A stretch of 64,000 bases of DNA from Oscillatoria princeps RMCB-10 (GTDB taxonomy: Bacteria; Cyanobacteriota; Cyanobacteriia; Cyanobacteriales; Oscillatoriaceae): positions 1 to 64,000 of the forward strand of contig JAHHHT010000029.1 of assembly GCA_019359235.1 (NCBI GenBank). Reading direction: 5' to 3'. Each line of letters begins with the position of its first letter. Positions within the stretch are counted from its first letter, which is position 1. The notes under the pieces are model-generated. The model was not told the DNA's origin. It saw nothing but the letters and a program-made list of their open reading frames with translations, and ran no database searches. Position numbers and translations under genes: made by a program. Shown one piece after another: positions 49,032 through 58,819 of this stretch.

Positions 49032-49708
49032 AGCAATCGTCTCAGTTGATCTGGGTGACAATCAGGCTCGCGCACGCTGTCGCTCACGCTTAGTATTCCC
49101 GCCCTTCAGAACTAGCAAACACTACTTACAGTTCCTTGACTGACTTAGGCTTGCGTGCGGCAGTGGTTTGGTTGGGCTGATGCTGCCTCTGATTTTAAAT
49201 CCGCTTTAATTGAGCGACAGCTACTTAAGGCGACAGCAATCTCGGTATCCAACCGCCATACTGTCAGCGGCAAAGGGCTGGACTGTTATTGTGTAATTAG
49301 TATATAAGCCCTAACCGCCACAAGGATGTGACCTATGTGCCCCGCTCTCGTTAATCTCCATCACTGCTGTGAGGTTATCTCGATCACTGCTTAAAACCCG
49401 CTCACCTGTTACCCTTCCCCCAACAGTTGCCAGAAAGCTGTGCCTTAAAAGCCCTCACCCCCCCTCTCCCCCCTCTCCCAAGTGGGTAGAGGAGGGAGAA
49501 GGAGAGCGATCAGCACCTCCTCCAGCGCGGAGCTTGTAGGGTGCGTTCCCAAAGGGGGAGCGCACCCTAGTTTGGCTGATATTGGTAATGATCAGTCCGT
49601 TCTGGGAGAGGGGGGAGAAGGAGAATTACCAGTTTTTCTCCCCCTGTCCCGTTCAGAGCTGGGAGGGGGATGAGGGTTTTCTGGCTGCCCAACCGGCACC
49701 CGAGCCTC
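49032..49708. other. Intergenic region upstream of sigC
   Basis: The sigC leader is at 49032-49330. From 49447 to 49682 lies a composite palindrome: AAAAGCCCTCACCCCCCC at the left pairs with GGGGGATGAGGGTTTT at the right, with the 49537-49570 GGTGCGTTCCC hairpin nested inside. The ORF at 49482-49673 runs through it and is rejected. Confidence 0.65.
49447..49682. repeat. Composite palindromic element with a nested hairpin
   Basis: Outer arms at about 49447-49470 and 49661-49677, both of the CCCTCACCCCC/GGGGGTGAGGG kind seen at 4851-5003. A TAGGGTGCGTTCCC hairpin sits in the middle, as if one repeat had inserted in another. Confidence 0.7.
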
Positions 49709-50626
49709 TCACTCAGGTTTGAGCGCTCGCAGCATCAAGGCTTCAACGGCGTGTTGCGGGGTAATTTCGCCCTGGAGCAAGCGATAGACTTGATATGAAA
49801 TCGGAACATATATTCCCTGCAGGTTAGCCCGCTCGATCAAAACCTGAGTCGTGTTCACCCCTTCAGCGGTGCCTTCCAGCTGGGCCAGGATTGCCGGCAG
49901 TGTCTTGCCATGTGCCAGCTGATACCCCACTTGGTAATTGCGGCTGAGGGGGCTGTTGCAGGTGGCCAGCAGGTCGCCCAGCCCGGACAAGCCGTAAAAC
50001 GTTTCCGCCTGCGCCCCCCAGTGGGTGCCAATGCGGATGATTTCTGTCAGCGCCCGGGTCAGTAGCGCCGCTTTGGCATTCGTGCCCAGCTGCAGCCCGT
50101 CACACACGCCGGCGGCGATGGCCATCACATTCTTTAAAGTCCCCCCCAGTTCCACTCCCAAGGGATCGGCATTGGTGTAAACCCGAAAACTGCTGGAAGA
50201 AAATACCGCTTGCACCCGCCCGGCTGCTGCAGCGTCCCTGCAGGCCACGACAGTAGCCGCCGGCAATCCCTGCTGAATTTCCTTGGACAGGTTCGGGCCC
50301 GCCAAAACAACCACCTGCTGGGAGGGAAACGCTTCCTGCCATAGTTGAGAAGGGGTAGAGGTCGTCTGGGGGTCTAGCCCTTTGGTCGCGGTGACGATCG
50401 TGGTGCCGGCGGACAATGGCCCGGACTGGAGCTGCGAAACCACCGACCTCACCCCTTTCACCGACACGGCTGACAGCACGATTTCAGCGCCGGCGACCAC
50501 ATCTTCCAGACTTTCCTCACACTGGCGCGACCACAACCGCACCCGGTGGCCATTAGCGCTGACCAAACCGGCTAGGGTCATCCCCCAAACACCAGCTCCA
50601 ATAATTGCTAGGGTTGTTTCCTGCAT
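49709..50626 (-). CDS. gpsA: NAD(P)-dependent glycerol-3-phosphate dehydrogenase
   Basis: 305 residues. It reduces dihydroxyacetone phosphate to sn-glycerol 3-phosphate for membrane lipid synthesis. The dinucleotide loop is IIGAGVWGMTLAGL at the N-terminus. Conserved VLAGPNLSKEIQQGLPAATV, ELGGTLKNVMAIAAGVCDGL with the catalytic Lys, and LSGLGDLLATCNSPLSRNYQ identify the family. GTG-free ATG start at 50626. Slightly shorter than E. coli GpsA (339). Cytosolic. Confidence 0.95.
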   Translation of the reverse strand: MQETTLAIIGAGVWGMTLAGLVSANGHRVRLWSRQCEESLEDVVAGAEIVLSAVSVKGVRSVVSQLQSGPLSAGTTIVTATKGLDPQTTSTPSQLWQEAFPSQQVVVLAGPNLSKEIQQGLPAATVVACRDAAAAGRVQAVFSSSSFRVYTNADPLGVELGGTLKNVMAIAAGVCDGLQLGTNAKAALLTRALTEIIRIGTHWGAQAETFYGLSGLGDLLATCNSPLSRNYQVGYQLAHGKTLPAILAQLEGTAEGVNTTQVLIERANLQGIYVPISYQVYRLLQGEITPQHAVEALMLRALKPE

Positions 50627-50748
50627 TGCTCAATGCGTGAATTTTGAACCGCAGACCCACGCTGATAAACGCGGATGGATTACGATCGGGTCATCTGCGT
50701 TGATCTGCGTTGATCTGCGGTTTCGATCTAAAACCTAAAACAGCAACT

Positions 50749-51627
50749 CTAAAACCGGCGGCGCGGATAGCGCTCCATCAGCGCTCTCACCTGCCCTGCA
50801 TGATACGACGATCTTGTCAAGGGGGAGGCGACAACTTGCAGGAACCCCAAGGACTCGCCCAGCTGCTTCCAGGCATCAAACTGGGCCGGTGTCACCCAGT
50901 TGGCCACCGGCAGGTGTTTGGGGCTGGGCTGCAGGTACTGGCCTACCGTCAAAATATCGCAATCGACAGCTCGCAGATCCTGCATGACTTGCTGGATTTC
51001 CTCAGCGGTTTCCCCCAGTCCCACCATAAGGCCCGATTTGGTGTAGACCCAAGGGGCTGTTTCCCGGGATTGCCGCAGGAGTTCCAGAGTGCGCCGGTAG
51101 TCACCTTGGGGGCGCACCCGCCGGTAGAGGCGAGGAATGGTTTCGGTATTGTGGTTGAGGACTTCAGGCCCAGCCGACAGAATCGCCTCCAGAGCTTCCC
51201 AGTTGCCGCACAAGTCAGGGATGAGAACTTCTATGGTAGTCTGGGGAGAAGTGGAGCGAACCGCCTGAATGCAGCGGACAAACTGGGACGCCCCGCCATC
51301 GGGCAGATCGTCCCGGTTGACCGAGGTAATCACCACATGGTTCAAGCGCAGCCTGCCCACAGCCTGGGCCAGTCTTTCTGGCTCAGTCGGGTCGAGGGCT
51401 TTCGGCTTTTTCTCAAAATCGATGTCGCAGTAGGGGCACGCTCGGGTACACGCCGGCCCCATAATTAAGAAGGTGGCCGTACCCGCGTTGAAGCACTCCC
51501 CAATATTGGGGCAGGACGCCTCCTCACAAACGGTATTCAGGGCCAAATCCCGGAGAATTGCTTTAACGTTGCCGACGCGCTCCCACTGAGGCGCTTTGAC
51601 CCGCAACCAGTCTGGCTTGACAGTCAC
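50749..51627 (-). CDS. lipA: Lipoyl synthase
   Basis: 292 residues. A radical SAM enzyme that inserts two sulfurs into octanoyl groups on lipoyl domains. The auxiliary cluster is [12 protein letters not shown] and the radical SAM cluster CTRACPYC; the family C-terminus RSSYHAGQ carries the conserved Ser that ligates the auxiliary cluster. Length is a little below E. coli LipA (321). Cyanobacteria often have two lipA genes; a second is not in this window. Downstream on the same strand is gpsA, 123 bp away, with a repeated TCTGCGTTGATCTGCGTTGA in between. Confidence 0.95.
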   Translation of the reverse strand: MTVKPDWLRVKAPQWERVGNVKAILRDLALNTVCEEASCPNIGECFNAGTATFLIMGPACTRACPYCDIDFEKKPKALDPTEPERLAQAVGRLRLNHVVITSVNRDDLPDGGASQFVRCIQAVRSTSPQTTIEVLIPDLCGNWEALEAILSAGPEVLNHNTETIPRLYRRVRPQGDYRRTLELLRQSRETAPWVYTKSGLMVGLGETAEEIQQVMQDLRAVDCDILTVGQYLQPSPKHLPVANWVTPAQFDAWKQLGESLGFLQVVASPLTRSSYHAGQVRALMERYPRRRF

Positions 51628-51714
51628 GCGCTTGTTTGATTTAATAAAGTTACAACTTTTCGATCCTAACTCAAGATTATGTGATACACTCGTGTTATAG
51701 TAATGATGTGGTTA

Positions 51715-51788
51715 CGGGATGTAGCGCAGCTTGGTAGCGCACTTCGTTCGGGACGAAGGGGCCGCTGGTTCGAATCCAGTCATCCCGA
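51715..51788 (+). tRNA. tRNA-Pro (anticodon CGG)
   Basis: 74 bases. Acceptor arms CGGGATG (51715-51721) and CATCCCG (51781-51787) pair fully, discriminator A at 51788, CCA not encoded. The anticodon stem CTTCG/CGAAG encloses loop TTCGGGA, giving CGG, reading CCG proline codons. The T arm CTGGTTCGAATCCAG is intact. Confidence 0.96.
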
Positions 51789-52395
51789 TTTTCCAATTTT
51801 TGAAGAATATTTTAGCTGCCCCTCTTGACAAACAGCGGGCGGTGTGCTGTGTGGGTCAGCGAGCGGTGCCGGTGTGGCCGCAGGGTGCTTTATTAACGCA
51901 CCCCGCACGGTTCGTTTCCCAATGCCGGTCATCAACCGCACCCGATTTGAAGGGCCAAACAAAGCTCCCCCCAACACTCTTTAATAAGGAGCGCTGGGGG
52001 GAGACGGTAGAAGCCGCCAAATGAAAAAATCCTATAAAATATTGCCGATACTTTTTTGCTAACAACCTTTAACAGTCGCTAACAAATACATAAGCTGAGA
52101 GAGTCTCTCAACCAAGGCGTATCAACCAATGCCCGCAGTCAAATTCCACGAGCACCATTTAGATTCCAGTCGGGAGCCCGGCGGCCAATTTATGAGGCCA
52201 TAAAAACGGACACCTGAATCTAGGGCAACCACCCACCTTTGGTTTTCAGGCCGGAGTGGCTGCACCAAGTAAACTATAGCATATATGGGCAAGTGGCACG
52301 CAAATCGGCTGCTGCTGGCAGCCCTTCTCTGCAGGGCAGCAAAGAGTCCGCTCAGCACGCTTGCGCCGAAGTATCAATGGCTGTCCACCTCCTCA
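51789..52395. other. Intergenic region between tRNA-Pro and hetR
   Basis: No gene supported. A TAATAAGGAGCGCTGGGGGG stretch lies near 51982; the rest shows no palindrome or coding bias. Short ORFs on both strands are rejected. It is the 3' flank of hetR. Confidence 0.5.
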
Positions 52396-53967
<1,572 letters not shown>

Positions 53968-54192
53968 TCATCTGGCAGAACTCGCAACTTGAGAGCTGGA
54001 ATCGTTGGGCGTCTGGCACTCCTCAAGCCGTCCACTGCCCCGATGATCGTCGCAATCTGGTTTTTCTTGCGCTAACTCCGGGAAAGTGGTGGGTGGAAGC
54101 AACTCAGTTGAATCGGACCGCATCCTTTGGGAAGCAACCGCCAGCCCAACGAACAGGAAACTTGATAAGACGATAACCGCCTGAGTCCGCAT
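53968..54192 (-). CDS. patX: PatX-type RGSGR peptide precursor
   Basis: 74 residues. N-terminal MRTQ, hydrophobic core AVIVLSSFLFVGLAVAS with an AVA-S type cleavage site, then a linker with CDDHRGSGRLEEC; RGSGR is residues 51-55 (bases 54028-54042). HRGSGR after an acidic stretch matches PatX, an inhibitory-peptide precursor described alongside HetR in filamentous cyanobacteria. The motif is followed by 19 residues (LEECQTPNDSSSQVASSAR), unlike PatS, where it is at the very end. Two Cys (47 and 59) flank the motif and could form a disulfide in the exported form. It is on the same strand as hetR, 672 bp upstream. A 9-bp palindrome is directly upstream of the ATG. No strong ribosome-binding site apart from AAAGGAAA in the palindrome loop. 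Confidence 0.88.
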   Translation of the reverse strand: MRTQAVIVLSSFLFVGLAVASQRMRSDSTELLPPTTFPELAQEKPDCDDHRGSGRLEECQTPNDSSSQVASSAR

Positions 54193-54200
54193 GAGATGTC

Positions 54201-54227
54201 CGTATCAGAGTTTCCTTTTCTGATACG
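54201..54227. promoter_or_regulatory. patX: Perfect inverted repeat directly upstream of patX
   Basis: CGTATCAGA and TCTGATACG, 9-bp arms with a 9-base spacer, 9-35 bp before ATG 54192. On the patX strand the loop holds AAAGGAAAC, an AGGA-type sequence. No U-tract follows, so it is not a terminator. It could be an operator or an RNA hairpin controlling patX translation. Confidence 0.6.
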
Positions 54228-54309
54228 CATCTCCAGCCAGTCGATCAGGACAGTTTGTCAATTTTTCGCAAACTCAACCCGCTCCCACCAGACGGAAAAT
54301 TTTGTTATT

Positions 54310-56100
54310 TTAGCATATTTCTGCGACCAGCAGCCAATTACCAGCCCGATTCAGACGCCCCCTGACTGTGACCGGCTGCCCGTCTCGACAAGTTTGTAAC
54401 TGCAGGTCTTCCTCTGGCTGGAGGGTGACGAGTGTCGGGGTTTGATTGGCCAGCTCTGGGGGGGCGGTGAGGGTGAGGGTGTAATCTTGGTCGGCGTGCC
54501 GGTGGAAGATGCCGGTGTGGGTGGATTGGGGGATTGGAAATGCCGGGATTTGGGGATTTGGGGATTTGGAGCTGTTTTGTTCTGGGCAGTCGCCGGTGGC
54601 GGGATAGGCGTCGGGACGATCTAAATAATAGAGTTGCCAGTGCAGCCAATCGGGGCGGTCAGGGGTGAGATTGAACAGGGGGATAATTGCTGCCGGTGCG
54701 GTGGGCTCTCGCAACAGCGCCTCTTGCAGGGCTCGCACCGGCAACTCCCCCGGCTGGCATCCCCGTTCGGCGCACAGGGCTGCGGCCATGCCGGCGGCTT
54801 GGCCAATACCCAGAACGGCGGGCTGCAGGCGTGCCGCACCGTTGGCAATGTGAGAGACGGAGATATTTTTTTCGCAGACTAGCAGGCCATCTGTGCCGGC
54901 TGGGATCAGGCAGCCGTAGGGGATGGTGAAGGGGGTGCCGGTCCACCGCCCGCCCCAGCGGATGGATTTGGGCTTGACCGGCCACTGGAAGCCGGTATAA
55001 TGGTGGTCGTTGGGGTAGTTGCCGGTGGCGATGGCCGTTACTTGGCCATCTGGACTGACAGGCAAGCCGGCGGTGCGCCCTCCGGGCACCGGCAAGATAT
55101 CTTGCTCGCGCAGGGTGACAAGTCCTTGGACGCGCCGGCTTTCCCGGCAGTAGGGGTGCGAGGCGTATGCTCCCCCACCCGGGGAGTTAGATGAGGGGAA
55201 GATGCTATCGGCCAAGCCATACCGGCGGCCCAGCTGGGTTTGGATGAAGCGGGCGAAACTTTGCGTGTGCCACCGGCTTTCCTGGAAAAATTCCTGCCGC
55301 GCCGCCTCGGATTCAATCAGGCGTCCGACACCTTCGCCGTAATCGTTGCCTTTTTGTGGCCAGTTAATCATAAAGCGATTCCCTGGCAGGCGTCCGTAAT
55401 TGAGGAACTGCTCTGCGCCGTACCCGTCCCAAGCGCCGGCGAACTGGTCGGGATTGTCCAAGGGGGGCGCGGGAATTTCGGGGGCTGCCTCACCGGCACC
55501 AAAATCCTGTATAATCACAACCCAAGTAGGTGCCTGCACGGGGTAGCGTTCCGTGAGGGCGCTCTTGGCGGCGGGAGCACTGGGTTCGCCCCACTCGGAT
55601 TGCAATTCCCAGCCCCATCTGCAGGGAACTTCCCCTAGGGCCAGCAAGTCTCCGAGTTCGGTGGCGTCCAAGGTCAGTTGGGCCCGGACGGTGAAGTCGC
55701 TAAACCGGACGCCGGTGATGAGGTTTCCCTGTCGCAGCACTTCTTTGGGGTGGCAGCCGGCAATCCAGTGCAAGTTGGGTTCGAGAGCGGCCCAGTCTGA
55801 AAAGATTTGGGCACCGAGGCGGGGGTCGTAGGTAAAAAAGCTGACCCAGGCGTTGTCTAAGCCGCCGGTCTGCCGCCGGTGGAGTTCCCGGAGGAAGGCA
55901 CCCCAGATGCCGGTTTGAAAGGCGGCCAGTTCATGGCCATCGGGGGCGGAAACGCCGGCGGAGGTGAGCATGCCTCCCAGCCAGGGCCCTTCAGTGACCA
56001 AGATGGTTTTGGCCCCCCGGCGGGCGGCCTGCAGGGCGGCTGCGGTGCCGCCGGTGCCGCCACCAACGACTAAAATGTCAGCAGTCAATTCGTCTATCAC
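54310..56100 (-). CDS. FAD-dependent oxidoreductase (FAD_oxidored family)
   Basis: 596 residues from GTG 56100; the frame also has TTG 56118. There is no ATG near the family start, which begins just before DILVVGGGTGGTAAALQAAR. That is the FAD-binding loop, followed by WLGGMLTSAGVSAPDG and, in the middle, SIFPSSNSPGGGAYASHPYC. GILLVCEKNISVSHIANGA-like sequence (here GLLVCEKNISVSHI) and RLQPAVLGIGQAAGMAAAL near residue 440 are typical of PF12831. The substrate is unknown. Residues around 515-535 (SKSPNPQIPAFPIPQST) translate an intergenic CCCCAAATCC-type repeat, an in-frame insertion before the C-terminal beta domain. GGGGA precedes the GTG. Confidence 0.82.
   Translation of the reverse strand: MIDELTADILVVGGGTGGTAAALQAARRGAKTILVTEGPWLGGMLTSAGVSAPDGHELAAFQTGIWGAFLRELHRRQTGGLDNAWVSFFTYDPRLGAQIFSDWAALEPNLHWIAGCHPKEVLRQGNLITGVRFSDFTVRAQLTLDATELGDLLALGEVPCRWGWELQSEWGEPSAPAAKSALTERYPVQAPTWVVIIQDFGAGEAAPEIPAPPLDNPDQFAGAWDGYGAEQFLNYGRLPGNRFMINWPQKGNDYGEGVGRLIESEAARQEFFQESRWHTQSFARFIQTQLGRRYGLADSIFPSSNSPGGGAYASHPYCRESRRVQGLVTLREQDILPVPGGRTAGLPVSPDGQVTAIATGNYPNDHHYTGFQWPVKPKSIRWGGRWTGTPFTIPYGCLIPAGTDGLLVCEKNISVSHIANGAARLQPAVLGIGQAAGMAAALCAERGCQPGELPVRALQEALLREPTAPAAIIPLFNLTPDRPDWLHWQLYYLDRPDAYPATGDCPEQNSSKSPNPQIPAFPIPQSTHTGIFHRHADQDYTLTLTAPPELANQTPTLVTLQPEEDLQLQTCRDGQPVTVRGRLNRAGNWLLVAEIC
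54520..54575. repeat. CCCCAAAT/CCCCAAT-type heptamer repeat inside a coding region
   Basis: On the plus strand GATTGGGGGATTGG, GGGATTTGGGGATTTGGGGA and similar units. The same kind of run occurs in intergenic DNA near 6115-6135 and 18205-18225, but here lies within the FAD oxidoreductase gene without breaking its frame. Confidence 0.75.
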
Positions 56101-56170
56101 GGGAAATCCCCAGTGCAAAAATTTTTAAGTTTTGATAAAGTGTAGTGGCACTGGCTAAAACAAGAACAGC

Positions 56171-57217
56171 ATGAAAGCGCAGGTATTCAGAGGGGTCAAT
56201 CAACTGAGCTATGAAGAGGTGCCGGTGCCGGAGATTGGGCCGGATGAGGTTCTGGTGCAAGTCCGGGTAGTCGGGCTGTGCCAGTCGGATATTAAAAAAA
56301 TTCGCTATCCTCTGTATGAGCCTCCGCGCATTTTTGGCCACGAGACAGCTGGGACAGTCGCTGCGGTGGGAGCAGAGGTGGCCGGCTGGCAGGTGGGCCA
56401 GCGGGTGGTGGTGATGCACCACATCCCCTGCATGCGCTGCGCTTATTGCCTGAATGAAAATTTTTCGATGTGTGATGTTTATAAAAACATTACGACGACG
56501 GCGGGGTTTGCGCCCAGCGGTGGCGGTTTTGCCGAGTATGTAAAAGTGCCGGGCCACATTGTGGCCAACGGGGGTCTGATTCCGATTCCCGATGATGTGA
56601 CGTTTGAGCAGGCCAGTTTTGTCGAACCGACGAACTGCTGTCTGAAGGCGGTGAAAAAAGCTCAGGTGGCACCTGGACAGACGGTGTTGGTGACGGGTGC
56701 TGGGCCAATAGGGCTGATGTTCATCATGCTGGTGAGGTATTTTGGGGCGCGGGCGATTGCGACGGACTTGCTGCCGTCCAGGATTGAGAAGGCGCTGAGT
56801 GTGGGGGCTGAGGCGGCGTTTGACGCGCGGGATGCGGATTTGCCGGCCAAGGTGGCGGCGCTGACTGGCGGTGCCGGGGTGGATACTACTCTGCTAGCGG
56901 TTCCGAGTGAAAAAGCATTCTTCCAGGCTCTGGACTGTACGAGGAAAGGTGGGAAAATTTTGTTTTTTGCGGAATTTCCGGATGAGGTGGAAATTCCGAT
57001 AAATCCAAATATTCTGTACCGGCGGGAGGTTGACTTGATGGGAAGTTACAGTTCGTCGTATCGGGTGCAGGCGCTGGCGGCGGATATTGTGTTTAATAAG
57101 AGGATTGATGTGGATGCGCTGGTGAGTGACCGGTATCCATTGCGGGATTTGGGGGCTGCGGTGGAGCGGGCGGTGAGGCCAGGGGAGGAGACTTATAAGA
57201 TTTTGATTTATCCGTGA
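56171..57217 (+). CDS. Zinc-dependent medium-chain alcohol/polyol dehydrogenase
   Basis: 348 residues. Catalytic zinc ligands in GLCQSD and GHE; structural zinc site CMRCAYCLNENFSMC with all four Cys. NAD(P)-binding loop VTGAGPIGLMFIML near residue 175. Resembles sorbitol/threonine dehydrogenase-like members of the MDR superfamily; the substrate cannot be told from sequence. Divergent from the FAD oxidoreductase with 70 bp between starts, so they may share a regulatory region. Cytosolic. Confidence 0.9.
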   Translation: MKAQVFRGVNQLSYEEVPVPEIGPDEVLVQVRVVGLCQSDIKKIRYPLYEPPRIFGHETAGTVAAVGAEVAGWQVGQRVVVMHHIPCMRCAYCLNENFSMCDVYKNITTTAGFAPSGGGFAEYVKVPGHIVANGGLIPIPDDVTFEQASFVEPTNCCLKAVKKAQVAPGQTVLVTGAGPIGLMFIMLVRYFGARAIATDLLPSRIEKALSVGAEAAFDARDADLPAKVAALTGGAGVDTTLLAVPSEKAFFQALDCTRKGGKILFFAEFPDEVEIPINPNILYRREVDLMGSYSSSYRVQALAADIVFNKRIDVDALVSDRYPLRDLGAAVERAVRPGEETYKILIYP

Positions 57218-57292
57218 AGAGCCAGACGACTTTCGGAAAAACTTAGTGTTTTTACAAACAGGAACCTAATTAATCCAGAAATCGTCGTCTGC

Positions 57293-57298
57293 TATAAT
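57293..57298 (+). promoter_or_regulatory. Candidate -10 box upstream of wecC
   Basis: TATAAT at 57293-57298, 131 bp before ATG 57429. The -35 position 17 bp upstream reads TTAATC, weak. It is the best promoter candidate for the polysaccharide cluster. Confidence 0.4.
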
Positions 57299-57428
57299 AG
57301 CCGGAAAAGTTTTGAAGAAAAAGGCGGCGAGGTTGTCAAGAAGATGGCAGCCTGTTGCGTCTATTTCCAACATCCGGAATGCGGCTTAAGAAACCTTACA
57401 ATTGTTCAGTCAGGCAAAGGCAGGCTTA

Positions 57429-58649
57429 ATGGATAAAGTATGCGTGGTAGGTTTGGGCTATATTGGCTTGCCGACAGCTAGTTTGCTTGCCAATAGAGGC
57501 TATAGAGTGCGTGGAGTGGATGTCAACGCGAGGGTAGTAGAAACTATCAATCGGGGTGAGATTCACATTCACGAGCCTGATTTGGATGTTATGGTTAGGT
57601 CTGCTGTAAACAGTGGGCTTCTTACAGCGAGCCAAACGCCAGCGCCTGCCGACGTGTTTATTCTGGCTGTGCCAACGCCATTTAAGGAAGAACACGTACC
57701 AGATATTTCTTATGTTGAGGCGGCCACACAGGCGGTCGCACCTTATTTGGAACCGGGCAATCTGGTGATTTTGGAATCCACCAGTCCTGTGGGGACAACG
57801 GAAAAGATAGCCAGTCAGTTAAAGAAGCTACGCCCCAACATTGACGAAGGCTCTCCTATTTATATCGCTCACTGCCCAGAGCGGGTTTTACCCGGTCAAA
57901 TTCTTAAAGAGTTAATTAGTAATGACCGGATTGTAGGCGGGATTGACCCAGCTTCAACCAAAAAAGCAGCTGCATTTTATAAAAAGTTTGTGACGGGTGA
58001 GGTTTTGGGCACAGATGCGCGGACAGCAGAAATGGCCAAGCTGACGGAAAATGCGTTCCGCGATGTCAACATAGCATTTGCCAATGAACTATCTCTGATT
58101 TGCGATCGGCTGAATATTGATGTCTGGAAACTCATAGAACTGGCCAACCGGCATCCAAGAGTAAAAATTCTAAAACCGGGGCCAGGAGTGGGAGGGCATT
58201 GTATCGCTGTAGATCCTTGGTTTATTGTAGATTCAGCACCGGATCAGGCGCGGCTGATGCGAATGGCCAGAGAAGTAAATGATAGCAAGCCCGAATATGT
58301 GTTCGACAAGGTTAAAGCAGCAGCAGCAGAATATAACCAACCCATAATTGCTTGTTTAGGGCTAGCTTACAAAGCTAATATTGATGACCTGCGTGAAAGT
58401 CCTGCGGTTGCAATCGTAAGGAAACTCGCTGTCGAGGGAGTGGGTAATGTTTGGGCGGTAGAGCCTCATATTAAATCTCTGCCAGCCAGTCTGGAGGACT
58501 TGGGTAATATCCAGATGGTTGACGTTGAAGCCGCAGTGAAGAAGGCAGATATCGTAGTGCTACTTGTGGATCACTTTGACTTTACAAACATAGATCGGGA
58601 ATTGCTGAGGGGAAAAATTGTTTTCGATACCCGAGGGATCTGGCGGTAA
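57429..58649 (+). CDS. wecC: UDP-N-acetyl-D-mannosamine dehydrogenase
   Basis: 406 residues. Oxidises UDP-ManNAc to UDP-ManNAcA with two NAD+. NAD loop VVGLGYIGLPTASLLANRGY; catalytic Cys in GPGVGGHCIAVDPWF; also CPERVLPGQILKELI, TAEMAKLTENAFRDVNIAFA and LGLAYKANIDDLRESPA, all matching E. coli WecC closely. The starting ATG 57429 agrees with family N-terminus MDKVCVVGLG; 57402 adds unrelated residues. WecB, the epimerase that would supply the substrate, is not in the window. First gene of the polysaccharide cluster. Confidence 0.92.
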   Translation: MDKVCVVGLGYIGLPTASLLANRGYRVRGVDVNARVVETINRGEIHIHEPDLDVMVRSAVNSGLLTASQTPAPADVFILAVPTPFKEEHVPDISYVEAATQAVAPYLEPGNLVILESTSPVGTTEKIASQLKKLRPNIDEGSPIYIAHCPERVLPGQILKELISNDRIVGGIDPASTKKAAAFYKKFVTGEVLGTDARTAEMAKLTENAFRDVNIAFANELSLICDRLNIDVWKLIELANRHPRVKILKPGPGVGGHCIAVDPWFIVDSAPDQARLMRMAREVNDSKPEYVFDKVKAAAAEYNQPIIACLGLAYKANIDDLRESPAVAIVRKLAVEGVGNVWAVEPHIKSLPASLEDLGNIQMVDVEAAVKKADIVVLLVDHFDFTNIDRELLRGKIVFDTRGIWR

Positions 58650-58819
58650 AGCAATACCACAGAACAGGGTGGTCTTCCGGAGATGAAAACCAGAAGATAG
58701 AACTTTTTAGAGGCAATAAATAAGCATTATGGGCGTACAATGTGATAGAGTATAGCTATCTCCAAGCAACATACTGTACCTAATTTTATGCCATCCCCAT
58801 ACAGAAGGAGCGGAGAATT

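Noticed and set aside
54201-54227. Terminator for the FAD oxidoreductase gene
   Set aside because: The hairpin is perfect but no T-run follows on the minus strand, and it is placed next to the patX start.
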